Source: Bacteroidota bacterium (GTDB taxonomy: Bacteria; Bacteroidota; Rhodothermia; JANXDC01). From it: a stretch of DNA of 64,000 nt. Positions 52,021-63,069 of the stretch are shown piece after piece (position 1 is the first letter of the stretch; each line of letters starts with the position of its first letter). A program made the translations under genes and the position numbers. Below the pieces are notes generated by a model. That model made no database searches, was not told the origin of the DNA, and saw only the letters and a list, made by a program, of their open reading frames with translations. The stretch is from NCBI GenBank assembly GCA_025998875.1, contig AP024675.1:1709549-1773548 (forward strand), written 5' to 3'.

Positions 52021-53178
52021 TCAAGAACTGATCGGCGTGGTGCGGCCCACCGCGTTTCGAAGCGCTTCTACCGCATCGAGGGCTTCCCACGGAAATTCCG
52101 GACGCCCGAAGTGTCCGTAGGCCGCCGTCTGTCGGTATATGGGCCGGAGTAACTGGAAGCGCTCGATGATGCCCCGCGGGGTGAGGTCCCATAGTTGGCC
52201 GATCAGGGCGATGAGTTGATCCTCTGAGATCCTGCCCGTGCCGTAGGTATCCACATAAATGGAGACGGGCTCTGAGACCCCGATGGCGTAGGCGATCTGC
52301 ACCAGGCACTCGTCGGCCAGCTCGGCGGCCACGATGTTCTTGGCGATATGGCGAGCGGCGTAGGCGCCGGAGCGATCGACTTTGGTGGGATCTTTGCCGC
52401 TGAATGCTCCTCCACCATGGGCTCCGCGACCGCCATAGGTGTCGACGATGATCTTTCGCCCCGTAAGGCCGGTATCCCCATGCGGACCGCCGATTTCGAA
52501 GCGGCCCGTGGGGTTGACGTAGAGCTTCACCCGATCGTCGAGCAGGTGCCCGGGGAAGACCCGGGGCAGGAGGATGGTGCGGATGTCCTCCTCGATTCGT
52601 GCACGATCCACCTCGGGATCGTGCTGGGTGGAGATCACGATCGTATGCACGCGCACCGGACGGCCCTGCTCGTCGTATTCGATGGTGACTTGGCTTTTGG
52701 CGTCCGGTCGCAGGTAGGGCATCTCCCCGGTGTGTTTGCGGATCCGGGCCAGCTCGCGGAGCAGGTTGTGGGCGTAGTAGATCGGCGCGGGCATATAGAC
52801 CGGGGTTTCCCGGCAGGCGTAGCCGAACATCATGCCCTGATCTCCCGCGCCCCCGCGATCGACTCCGAGGGCGATATCCGGAGATTGCTGCTTGAGCGCG
52901 GTGAGCACCGCACAGGATCGGGCATCGAATCCGTATTCGCTTCGCGTATATCCGATATCTTCGATCACCTCCCGGACGAGCCGATCGATGTCGATGCGGG
53001 CGCGGGTGGTGACCTCTCCGGCTATGAAGACCAGGCCAGTAGTGACCAGCGTCTCCACCGCCACACGTGAACTCGGGTCTTCCCGTAGCATGGCATCCAG
53101 GATCGCATCCGAGATCTGATCGGCGATCTTGTCCGGATGGCCCTCGGAGACAGATTCGGAGGTAAACAGATACGGCAT
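52021..53178 (-). CDS. metK: S-adenosylmethionine synthetase
   Basis: A 385-aa enzyme making SAM from methionine and ATP. It begins [20 protein letters not shown], with [19 protein letters not shown] (the MAT GAGDQG signature) near residues 110-128, [20 protein letters not shown] and [20 protein letters not shown]. Two ATGs are possible; 53178 has GGGGG at a proper distance, whereas 53184 has it too close. The much longer frame to 53649 crosses the promoter and is not coding. A consensus promoter gives a leader of about 30 nt, too short for a SAM riboswitch. Confidence 0.96.
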   Translation of the reverse strand: MPYLFTSESVSEGHPDKIADQISDAILDAMLREDPSSRVAVETLVTTGLVFIAGEVTTRARIDIDRLVREVIEDIGYTRSEYGFDARSCAVLTALKQQSPDIALGVDRGGAGDQGMMFGYACRETPVYMPAPIYYAHNLLRELARIRKHTGEMPYLRPDAKSQVTIEYDEQGRPVRVHTIVISTQHDPEVDRARIEEDIRTILLPRVFPGHLLDDRVKLYVNPTGRFEIGGPHGDTGLTGRKIIVDTYGGRGAHGGGAFSGKDPTKVDRSGAYAARHIAKNIVAAELADECLVQIAYAIGVSEPVSIYVDTYGTGRISEDQLIALIGQLWDLTPRGIIERFQLLRPIYRQTAAYGHFGRPEFPWEALDAVEALRNAVGRTTPISS

Positions 53179-53216
53179 AGACATCCCCCGTGCAGAGCCC
53201 CACAGCAAACTGTGCA

Positions 53217-53245
53217 ATGATACAATCTCTCTCCCTCGGGTGCAA
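53217..53245 (-). promoter_or_regulatory. metK promoter
   Basis: On the minus strand, TTGCAC (53245-53240), exactly 17 bp, TATCAT (53222-53217). The transcript would start near 53210, 32 nt before the ATG. Confidence 0.65.
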
Positions 53246-53593
53246 GCGCCCTGGCTGGCGAGGCATCTTGCTCCGTAGGAGCGCGTGGACTCGCCAAAGG
53301 GATCGGCGCCAGCAGTGAAGGGAGAGGCGTTACGGGGCCTCAAATGGAGAGGATTGAGAATCCCTACCAAGCGGTGCCAACTCGAGTTTACACCGCTGAG
53401 CAAGGGGGTTTTTCTCCGATCACATAATGTAGATCCGGACCGCGGGTTCTTGAGCCCGCTACGGGGTTGGTCTACCTTGGGCACGAGCGTTGACGATCGC
53501 TCTTTGACAGTGTGGCCAAAACCCGCCGGGCGCCCACCTCCGCAGGCGTCAACCGGGCCGCGCATGGGCCCATATAGAAAGGAGGGTGCCGAG
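53246..53593. other. gene-free 348-bp region upstream of metK and of the repeat lipoprotein
   Basis: No credible CDS; ORFs covering it are extensions of metK or of the lipoprotein frame. It contains two stem-loops: AGCGGTG/CACCGCT around 53370-53397, followed 12 bp later by five T, and GCGGG/CCCGC around 53443-53459. A promoter for the lipoprotein lies at 53450-53478. I looked for SAM, TPP, FMN and cobalamin riboswitch motifs and found none convincing. Confidence 0.4.
53450..53478 (+). promoter_or_regulatory. candidate promoter of the repeat-lipoprotein gene
   Basis: TTGAGC (53450-53455), 17 bp, TACCTT (53473-53478). This gives a 5' leader of about 110 nt before the ATG at 53594; the leader holds two TTGAC words (53490 and 53503). 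Confidence 0.4.
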
Positions 53594-53815
53594 ATGAAAA
53601 AGCTCGCCATGTTCTGCCTCATGCTGTTTCTGGCCGCTGGTACGGGCACGGTGCTGAGCGGCTGCTCGATGGATCTCTTCAGCGTCCGCGGTGGGGAGAT
53701 GTCTTCTGACCAGGGTGGGGAGATGTCCTCCGATCAAGGTGGGGAGATGTCTTCCGATCAAGGCGGAGAGATGTCTTCCGACCAGGGTGGGGAGATGTCT
53801 TCCGATCAGCGTTGA
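53594..53815 (+). CDS. 73-aa lipoprotein precursor made of five octapeptide repeats
   Basis: Residues 1-24 are a lipoprotein signal peptide ([16 protein letters not shown], lipobox LSGC). The mature chain is Cys, SMDLFSVR, five tandem copies of GGEMSSDQ, and a final Arg. The repeat part is acidic, Gly/Ser-rich and surely unstructured. AAAGGAGGG stands 9 bp before ATG 53594, so it should be well translated. I recognise no family. Tandem identical short units behind a secretion signal recall pheromone or bacteriocin precursors cut into several copies, or a flexible surface spacer. The neighbouring TPR-HTH regulator makes the first reading attractive. The DNA copies differ at synonymous positions, so the peptide is under selection. 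Confidence 0.75.
   Translation: MKKLAMFCLMLFLAAGTGTVLSGCSMDLFSVRGGEMSSDQGGEMSSDQGGEMSSDQGGEMSSDQGGEMSSDQR
53690..53809 (+). repeat. five 24-bp tandem repeats inside the mini-lipoprotein gene
   Basis: Five adjacent 24-bp units each encode GGEMSSDQ. Differences between units are third-position changes (TCT/TCC, GAC/GAT, CAG/CAA, GGT/GGC, GGG/GGA). This gives direct repetition in frame, prone to copy-number change by slippage or recombination. Confidence 0.95.
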
Positions 53816-53832
53816 TCAACGCGGGGGTGCGT

Positions 53833-53871
53833 CGGGGAGTCTGGATTTTCCCCGTTTCCGTATTGTATACT
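53833..53871 (+). promoter_or_regulatory. hairpin and promoter between lipoprotein and TPR-HTH gene
   Basis: CGGGGA (53833-53838) can pair with TCCCCG (53849-53854) followed by TTT, a weak terminator. It overlaps a promoter with a good -10 TATACT (53866-53871) and a poor -35 TGGATT 18 bp upstream. A promoter with a weak -35 is the kind that often needs an activator. Confidence 0.4.
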
Positions 53872-53917
53872 TGACAGGCACACACATTAGTAGCGAGAAA
53901 GGAGGTGGGCGCCTCTC

Positions 53918-54967
53918 ATGGGTGCGGGTTCCCCAACGGCCACACTGGACAGCCTGTATCTGGATCAGCTCGCCACACGCGCCGAATCCCTTCCGGAGAC
54001 CCTTCGTCAGCGTCTGCAGGAGGCCAATCGCTGTTATCAGGAAAGCCTTTACGGCAGAGCCGTCGAGCTCTATGAGTCCCTGTTGCAGGAGGACTTGCCC
54101 CCCGAGCTGCGGGCGGATGTGGGGCTACAGCTGGTGGCGGCGCTGAACTGGATCAAAGATGAGCGTGTCTTTGAGCAGCTCGATCGGATAGAGCCTGTCA
54201 CCGAGTTTCAGAAGGCCCTGCTCAGCCTGCGCACGGGCGTGGCGCTTATGGACATCGCCCGGGACTACAAAAGCGCCCTGAGCTGGATCGATCAGGCGGC
54301 CGACCAGTTCGCCGCCCTGGGAGAGAAGGACTGGGAACTGCGGGCGATGAATAACCGGGCCAAGTGCTACCACCAGATGGGCATGTTCGAGGAGGCGCGC
54401 AGGGAACTGCGTACGGTTTATTACATCGCCCGTCGACACGGGCTTCGGGAGCGCATGCTCATCGTCACGCTTAATCTGGGCGTGCTGGCCGAGGACGAGG
54501 GCAACTGGGAGGAGGCTGAGCGCTACTACCGGAAGGCCTACGAATCGGCCCTCGATATGGGCAATCGGCGCCTGCAGGCCCTGTGCCTCTATAACCTGGC
54601 CACCCTGCATCACGATCAGGGCTTCTACGGGCTGGCTCTGGAATATTATGAGCTGGCTTTGGCGCTGTATCGGGAAATGGGGGCTGAGCGGGATATAGAG
54701 GAAAAGACGGCGCGCATGCAGGAGGCCATGCGGGGCCGGGAGCAGGTGCTGGAAAATCTGGCCCGCATGGTCGGTATGATGACCATTCGGGAGCTGCGGC
54801 AGCGGTATATCGCCGGTCTGGTCAAGAGCTTCCTGCGGGTGCCCGGGATCCCGACCCGAGAGAAGCTGGCCGAGCGTATCGGGGTCACCCGGCAGACCAT
54901 CTACAAGAACATTCGGGATGCGATTGAGGAAGGGCTCCTGCCTCGCGAGGAGGCCGGGGACGCCTAA
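53918..54967 (+). CDS. TPR-repeat regulator with C-terminal helix-turn-helix
   Basis: A 349-aa cytoplasmic protein. Residues 25-270 are TPR helices: RCYQESLYGRAVELYESLLQ, RAKCYHQMGMFEEARRELRT, VLAEDEGNWEEAERYYRKAY and TLHHDQGFYGLALEYYELAL. Residues 290-345 form a DNA-binding domain, with the HTH in TREKLAERIGVTRQTIYKNI followed by RDAIEEGLL. TPR domains in RRNPP regulators (Rap, PlcR, NprR) bind short signalling peptides; there the HTH is N-terminal, here C-terminal. AAAGGAGGTG precedes the ATG. Just upstream is the repeat lipoprotein, and panC starts 35 bp downstream, so targets may include its own cluster. Ligand and targets are unknown. Confidence 0.8.
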   Translation: MGAGSPTATLDSLYLDQLATRAESLPETLRQRLQEANRCYQESLYGRAVELYESLLQEDLPPELRADVGLQLVAALNWIKDERVFEQLDRIEPVTEFQKALLSLRTGVALMDIARDYKSALSWIDQAADQFAALGEKDWELRAMNNRAKCYHQMGMFEEARRELRTVYYIARRHGLRERMLIVTLNLGVLAEDEGNWEEAERYYRKAYESALDMGNRRLQALCLYNLATLHHDQGFYGLALEYYELALALYREMGAERDIEEKTARMQEAMRGREQVLENLARMVGMMTIRELRQRYIAGLVKSFLRVPGIPTREKLAERIGVTRQTIYKNIRDAIEEGLLPREEAGDA

Positions 54968-55002
54968 GAGCGCTGGGTGATCGTGAGCAGGGAGGCGCGT
55001 GC

Positions 55003-55863
55003 TTGGAAATCATCCAGGACATCCGAGAGATGCAGCGCCGTGCCTCGGAACTGCGGCTGCAGGGCCGGCGTATCGCCGTGGTGCCCACGATGGGCGCCTT
55101 CCACGAGGGCCATCTGGCCCTTATGCGCATGGCCCGACAGCGGGCCGACGTGGTCATCGCCACCCTCTTTGTCAATCCGCTCCAGTTCGGACCCAACGAG
55201 GATTATGAGCGATACCCTCGAGACTGGGAGGGGGATCTGCACAAGGCCGATTCGGTAGGCGTCAATATCCTCTTTGCCCCCGCTGTAGAGGCCATGTATC
55301 CGAACGGATACCAGACCTATGTGGTCGTGACCGAGCTGAGCCGTCCTCTGGAGGGGGCCATACGACCGGGGCACTTCCGCGGGGTGACCACTGTGGTGAC
55401 GAAGCTCTTTCATCTGACCTGTCCCCATGTGGCCGTCTTCGGGCAGAAAGACGCCCAACAGGCGCTCATTATCCGGCGCATGGTGCGCGATCTGAACTTC
55501 GATATCGAGGTGCTCATCCATCCGATCGTGCGGGAGCCCGATGGGCTGGCCATGAGCTCCCGGAACGTCTACCTGTCGGCCGAGGAGCGCGCGCAGGCCC
55601 CGGCCCTGTATCGGTCCCTTCGGTGGGCCGAGGAGGCCATCCGTGCCGGGGAACGAAATCCGGAGAAGGTCATTGAAGGGATGCGCCGTATCCTGAGGCG
55701 CGAGGCCCCGCTGGGGCATATCGACTATGTCGCCGTCTGCGATACGGAGACGCTCGATGAGCTCGTGGAGCTCCGACCCGGCCGGGAGGTGCTGGTGGCC
55801 CTGGCCGTGCGTTTTGGCTCGACCCGGCTGCTGGATAATGTGCTTCTGACCGTGCCGGAGTGA
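55003..55863 (+). CDS. panC: pantothenate synthetase
   Basis: A 286-aa enzyme ligating pantoate and beta-alanine. VVPTMGAFHEGHLALMRMAR contains the HxGH nucleotide motif (about residues 27-46), followed by LFVNPLQFGPNEDYERYPRD, HLTCPHVAVFGQKDAQQALI and the KMSKS-like AMSSRNVYLSAEER. TTG 55003 is the start: GGGAGG lies 8 bp upstream and it places the family motif correctly. It is followed 10 bp later by panD, which makes its beta-alanine. Confidence 0.95.
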   Translation: MEIIQDIREMQRRASELRLQGRRIAVVPTMGAFHEGHLALMRMARQRADVVIATLFVNPLQFGPNEDYERYPRDWEGDLHKADSVGVNILFAPAVEAMYPNGYQTYVVVTELSRPLEGAIRPGHFRGVTTVVTKLFHLTCPHVAVFGQKDAQQALIIRRMVRDLNFDIEVLIHPIVREPDGLAMSSRNVYLSAEERAQAPALYRSLRWAEEAIRAGERNPEKVIEGMRRILRREAPLGHIDYVAVCDTETLDELVELRPGREVLVALAVRFGSTRLLDNVLLTVPE

Positions 55864-55873
55864 GGGTCGGTTT

Positions 55874-56257
55874 ATGTGGGTGTGCATGTTCCGTTCCAAG
55901 TTGCACCGGCTCGTGGTGACGGAGGCCAACCTCTACTACGAGGGCAGCATCACCATTGATGAGGAGCTGCTGGAGTTGGCCGAAATCCTGCCCTATGAGC
56001 AGGTGCAGGTGGTCAACCTCAACACGGGTGCCCGCCTGGAGACCTACACCATCCCCGGCCCCCGGGGCAGTCGCGTGGTGTGCCTCAACGGCCCGGCTGC
56101 CCGCACCGGAGCTCCCGGCGATGAGGTGATCGTCATCGCCTACGCGCAGATGTCGCTGGAGGAGGCCCGACGCCACCGGCCGCGCGCGGTGTTCGTCGAT
56201 GGGCACAACAACCCGCGCGAAGTGCGTCTGCTCGGCCCGGAAACGATCCCCGTCTGA
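55874..56257 (+). CDS. panD: aspartate 1-decarboxylase proenzyme
   Basis: A 127-aa pyruvoyl enzyme making beta-alanine for pantothenate. It begins FRSKLHRLVVTEANLYYEGS with the self-cleavage site Gly-Ser in YEGSITID (about residues 26-33). VNLNTGARLETYTI, CLNGPAARTGAPGDEVIVIA and YAQM complete the family pattern. Cleavage before Ser gives the pyruvoyl group. Length is normal. It is co-transcribed with panC; secA has its own promoter downstream. Confidence 0.96.
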   Translation: MWVCMFRSKLHRLVVTEANLYYEGSITIDEELLELAEILPYEQVQVVNLNTGARLETYTIPGPRGSRVVCLNGPAARTGAPGDEVIVIAYAQMSLEEARRHRPRAVFVDGHNNPREVRLLGPETIPV

Positions 56258-56303
56258 GCGCCGTTCAACGGTCTGAGCATGTGCTTCCGGGCCGGATCGG
56301 TGC

Positions 56304-56333
56304 TTGGCCGGCTCGGGAAAGGTGGCGTATCTT
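56304..56333 (+). promoter_or_regulatory. secA promoter
   Basis: TTGGCC (56304-56309), 18 bp, TATCTT (56328-56333), 32 bp before the secA ATG. The -10 is the same word as in the pncB and oxidase promoters. Confidence 0.5.
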
Positions 56334-56365
56334 GGTCTGTTCCGAGGCAGGAGTACGGATACACC

Positions 56366-59728
<3,363 letters not shown>

Positions 59729-59746
59729 ACATCCTCCCGTGCCGGG

Positions 59747-61453
59747 ATGCTGCGCACGCTCTACATCCGCAACTACGCTCTTATCGAAGAGCTGGAGGTC
59801 TCCTTCGGCCCGGGCCTCAACGTGCTGACCGGAGAGACCGGGGCGGGTAAGTCCATCCTGGTTGGGGCCCTCAAGCTCTTGCTCGGGGATCGGGCCAGTC
59901 CGGACTGGATCCGAAAAGGCGCCTCCAAGGCGGTCCTGGAGGCCACGCTGGACCTGTTCCCGGACGATCGCCGCGTGCGTGCCTATCTGGAGGCACAGGG
60001 TATCGAAGCTGAATCGACCATCTGCCTGCGTCGGGAGTTGAGCAGCACGCAGAGTCGGGCTTTTGTCAACGACACTCCGGTCACCCTGACGGTGCTGCGT
60101 GAAGTGGGCAGCTATCTCATGGATCTGCACGGGCAGCATGAACACCAGTCCCTGCTCCGCGTCGAGCAACATGGCTATCTGCTCGACAGCGTGGCCGGTC
60201 TGAACCAACAGGTCGAGGCCTATGAGGCCCGATATCGGCGCTATCAGGCCCTGTTGCGGAGACGCCGGGAGCTGGAGCAGGAGGCCGAACGCCAGCGGCA
60301 GTGGCGCGAGCTGTACGCCTTTCAGGCCCAGGAGATCGACGCCGTCGGCCCCTCTCCGGATGAGGAGGCGGAATTGGAGGCCGAACGCCGTCGGCTGGAA
60401 AACGTCGAGCGCCTTTTTGAGAGCACGGCTCGTCTGCACGCCCTGCTGGCTGAAGGAGAAAAGGCGCTCATCGGATATCTGGCCACGGTGGTCGAGGAGC
60501 TGGAGGATCTGGCCCGGATCGACGAGGCCTTCCGGGACTGGACCGAAGAGGCCCGTTCGGCGCAGGTGGCCATGGAAGAGCTGGCCCGCTTTCTGCTCGA
60601 CTATCAGGGTCGTCTTGTCTTCGATCCGGATCGGTTGCAGGTCATCCGGGATCGACTGGGCGCCTTCGAACGCCTCAAGCGCAAATACGGAGGTTCCACA
60701 GAGGCTGTGCTCGCCTACCGGGAACAGATCGGCCGCCACCTGCATGCCGCCGATCGATCCGAGGCCGAGTTACAGGAGCTGCGGTCCGCGCTCCGGGAAG
60801 CCGAATCCCTGCTTTCCGAGGCGGCCTGGGCCCTTTCGCAGGCCCGTCGGCGCGCTGCGGAGACGATCGCGCCGGCCGTGGTGGAAGAGCTGGCCCAGCT
60901 CGGCATCGAGGGGGCGCGTTTCCTTGTGCGCCTGAGTCAGGAGCCCGATCCGGAGGGCTGGGTTGTGGGGCCCGAGGGGCGACGGTATGCGGCGGGGCCG
61001 CGCGGTATCGACCGGGTGGAATTTCTCATCAGCACCAATCCGGGAGAGGACCTCAAGGAGCTGGCGCGCACGGCCTCAGGGGGGGAGATCTCCCGCATTA
61101 TGCTGGCGCTCAAGCGCATCCTGGCTCGCATGGAGCGCTTGCCCATCATGGTCTTCGATGAGATCGATACGGGTATCTCGGGGGCGGTGGCGGCCAAGGT
61201 GGGGCGCAGCCTCAAGGAGCTGGCCCGTTTTCATCAGGTCATCGTCATCACCCACCTGCCCCAGATCGCCTGTCAGGCCGATCAGCACTATCGGGTCGAA
61301 AAGGTGCTCCGAAGCGGAAGGGCGGTGACCCAACTGCGCGCGCTGGACGAGGAGGAACGCTCCTATGAGATCGCCCGCCTGCTCAGCGGGGATGCCGTCA
61401 CGGAAAAAGCCCTCGAGAGCGCCCGCGAATTGCTGGCCGCCGCTCGCTGTTGA
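59747..61453 (+). CDS. recN: DNA repair protein RecN
   Basis: A 568-aa SMC-like ATPase for double-strand-break repair. The N-terminal half-ATPase has LRTLYIRNYALIEELEVSFG and Walker A TGETGAGKSILVGALKLLLG. The LMDLHGQHEHQSLL motif is typical of RecN. Two coiled-coil arms lie at about residues 160-240 and 300-380. The C-terminal part has the signature ARTASGGEISRIMLALKRIL and Walker B MVFDEIDTGISGAVAAKVG. Length is normal. It begins 18 bp after secA. Confidence 0.96.
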   Translation: MLRTLYIRNYALIEELEVSFGPGLNVLTGETGAGKSILVGALKLLLGDRASPDWIRKGASKAVLEATLDLFPDDRRVRAYLEAQGIEAESTICLRRELSSTQSRAFVNDTPVTLTVLREVGSYLMDLHGQHEHQSLLRVEQHGYLLDSVAGLNQQVEAYEARYRRYQALLRRRRELEQEAERQRQWRELYAFQAQEIDAVGPSPDEEAELEAERRRLENVERLFESTARLHALLAEGEKALIGYLATVVEELEDLARIDEAFRDWTEEARSAQVAMEELARFLLDYQGRLVFDPDRLQVIRDRLGAFERLKRKYGGSTEAVLAYREQIGRHLHAADRSEAELQELRSALREAESLLSEAAWALSQARRRAAETIAPAVVEELAQLGIEGARFLVRLSQEPDPEGWVVGPEGRRYAAGPRGIDRVEFLISTNPGEDLKELARTASGGEISRIMLALKRILARMERLPIMVFDEIDTGISGAVAAKVGRSLKELARFHQVIVITHLPQIACQADQHYRVEKVLRSGRAVTQLRALDEEERSYEIARLLSGDAVTEKALESARELLAAARC

Positions 61454-61494
61454 CCTTTCCCTGTCATCGGATGCCAATTCGATAGGATACAGCC

Positions 61495-62958
61495 ATGCGC
61501 ACGCTGCATTTCTACAATACCCTCACGCGCCAGAAAGAGCCCTTTGCGCCGATGGATCCGGCCCTGGTGCGCATGTACGTCTGTGGCCCGACTGTGTACG
61601 ATCACGCCCATCTGGGGCATGCGAAAAGCTACGTCAGCTTTGATGTGATCCGCCGTTATCTGCGCTACCTGGGCTATCGGGTTCGATATGTGCAGAACAT
61701 CACCGATGTGGGGCACCTTATGGGCGACACCGACGAGGGGGAAGACAAACTCATCCTGGCCGCCCGGCGTGAGCGGCTGGAGCCCATGGAGGTGGCCGAA
61801 AAGTACTTCCGGAGCTTCACCGAGGACATGGATCGGCTCGGCGTGCTGCCCCCGGATATCCAGCCCCGCGCCTCCGGACATATCCCGGAGCAGATCGAGC
61901 TCATCGAGTTGCTCCTCGAAAGAGGCTATGCCTACGTGGTCAACGGCTCGGTGTACTTCGATGTGAGCAGGGATCCGGATTACGGTAAGCTGTCGGGCCG
62001 CCGGATCGAAGAGTTGCTGGCCGGATCCCGGGAGGGGCTTGAGGGGCTGGAGGAGAAGCGCCACCCCGCGGATTTCGCCCTCTGGAAGCGGGCCGAGCCC
62101 GGACACCTGCTGCGCTGGCGCAGTCCATGGGGGATCGGTTACCCCGGCTGGCATATAGAATGCTCCGCGATGAGCATGCGCTACCTGGGTCCCCAGTTCG
62201 ACATCCACGGGGGTGGGTTGGAAAATCAGTTCCCCCACCATGAATGCGAGATCGCCCAGAGCGAATCGGCCACGGGACAGGAGCCTTTTGTGCGCTACTG
62301 GCTACACAACAACATGGTCACGGTGGGCGGGCAGAAAATGGGCAAGTCGCTGGGCAACGCGATCTCGCTCAAGCAGCTCTTCAGCGGGGACCACCCGCTC
62401 CTGGAGCGTGGATATGCCCCCCAGGTGGTGCGCTTCTTCATTTTGCAGAGCCATTACCGCAGTCCGCTGGATTTTTCCAACGAAGCGCTCAAGGCCGCCG
62501 AGCGGGGATGGGACACCCTCTCCGATGCGGTGCGTCTGCTCCAGGAGGCCCCTGCTGGGGAGGGGGCTTCCGTGGATACGGAGGCCTACCGGCAACGCCT
62601 GGAAGCGGCCATGAACGACGACTGCAATACGGCACAGGCCCTGGCCGTGCTCTTTGAATTGCTCCGCGATGTGCGCTCCCGTATCCTCGCCGGCGAGGCG
62701 CCCGGAAATCTGGATCAGGTCCGATTCCTGGTGCGCACCTGGCTTGGAGAGGTGCTCGGGCTGTGGCCGGAGCCGGTCTCCGGCCGGGAGGCCCACTCCC
62801 GACTGCGCGCCCTGGTGGAGCTCGTGCTCGAGCTGCGCCAGCACGCCCGCCGGGAACGGCAGTGGGCGCTGGCCGATGCTATTCGGGATCGACTGACGGC
62901 CATTGGCATTGAGGTGCAGGATACGCCCCAGGGCCCGGTGTGGCGTTTTCGTCCCTGA
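61495..62958 (+). CDS. cysS: cysteine-tRNA ligase
   Basis: A 487-aa class I aminoacyl-tRNA synthetase. The HIGH motif appears in [20 protein letters not shown] (about residues 24-43), with the zinc Cys at its start. [20 protein letters not shown] and [15 protein letters not shown] hold further zinc ligands. The KMSKS motif is [11 protein letters not shown] near 281. A C-terminal helical tRNA-binding domain follows. It starts 41 bp after recN. A small hairpin AGCCGC-AGA-GCGGCT (62980-62994) follows the stop without a T tract. Confidence 0.97.
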   Translation: MRTLHFYNTLTRQKEPFAPMDPALVRMYVCGPTVYDHAHLGHAKSYVSFDVIRRYLRYLGYRVRYVQNITDVGHLMGDTDEGEDKLILAARRERLEPMEVAEKYFRSFTEDMDRLGVLPPDIQPRASGHIPEQIELIELLLERGYAYVVNGSVYFDVSRDPDYGKLSGRRIEELLAGSREGLEGLEEKRHPADFALWKRAEPGHLLRWRSPWGIGYPGWHIECSAMSMRYLGPQFDIHGGGLENQFPHHECEIAQSESATGQEPFVRYWLHNNMVTVGGQKMGKSLGNAISLKQLFSGDHPLLERGYAPQVVRFFILQSHYRSPLDFSNEALKAAERGWDTLSDAVRLLQEAPAGEGASVDTEAYRQRLEAAMNDDCNTAQALAVLFELLRDVRSRILAGEAPGNLDQVRFLVRTWLGEVLGLWPEPVSGREAHSRLRALVELVLELRQHARRERQWALADAIRDRLTAIGIEVQDTPQGPVWRFRP

Positions 62959-63004
62959 ATGCCGGCATGAAGCTTGTCTAGCCGCAGAGCGGCTGTGCCC
63001 GAAG

Positions 63005-63033
63005 TTGCGCAAGACGGGGTGGACGAATACTTT
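63005..63033 (+). promoter_or_regulatory. promoter of the UPF0104 gene
   Basis: TTGCGC (63005-63010), exactly 17 bp, TACTTT (63028-63033), 36 bp before GTG 63070. Confidence 0.5.
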
Positions 63034-63069
63034 TAGTGGCCATCGCCTGCTGCAGAAGGGGTCACAGGG

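Noticed and set aside
53300-53420. Possible S-box (SAM) riboswitch: GGTGCCAACTC near a stem and T tract, close to metK
   Set aside because: The word lies on the strand opposite to metK, and the conserved S-box core (GATGAAACC...GGCAACC) is missing. The metK promoter leaves a leader of about 30 nt, too short for the aptamer.
53441-53465. tRNA T-arm-like hairpin (GCGGG TTCTTGA ...CCCGC)
   Set aside because: No matching acceptor stem, anticodon arm or CCA context on either strand.
53185-53649. 155-residue upstream extension of MetK
   Set aside because: It crosses a consensus promoter and part of the lipoprotein gene, and MetK homologues begin at [17 protein letters not shown].
53690-53809. CRISPR-like repeats
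   Set aside because: The repeats are directly adjacent with no spacers, vary at third codon positions and encode an in-frame peptide.
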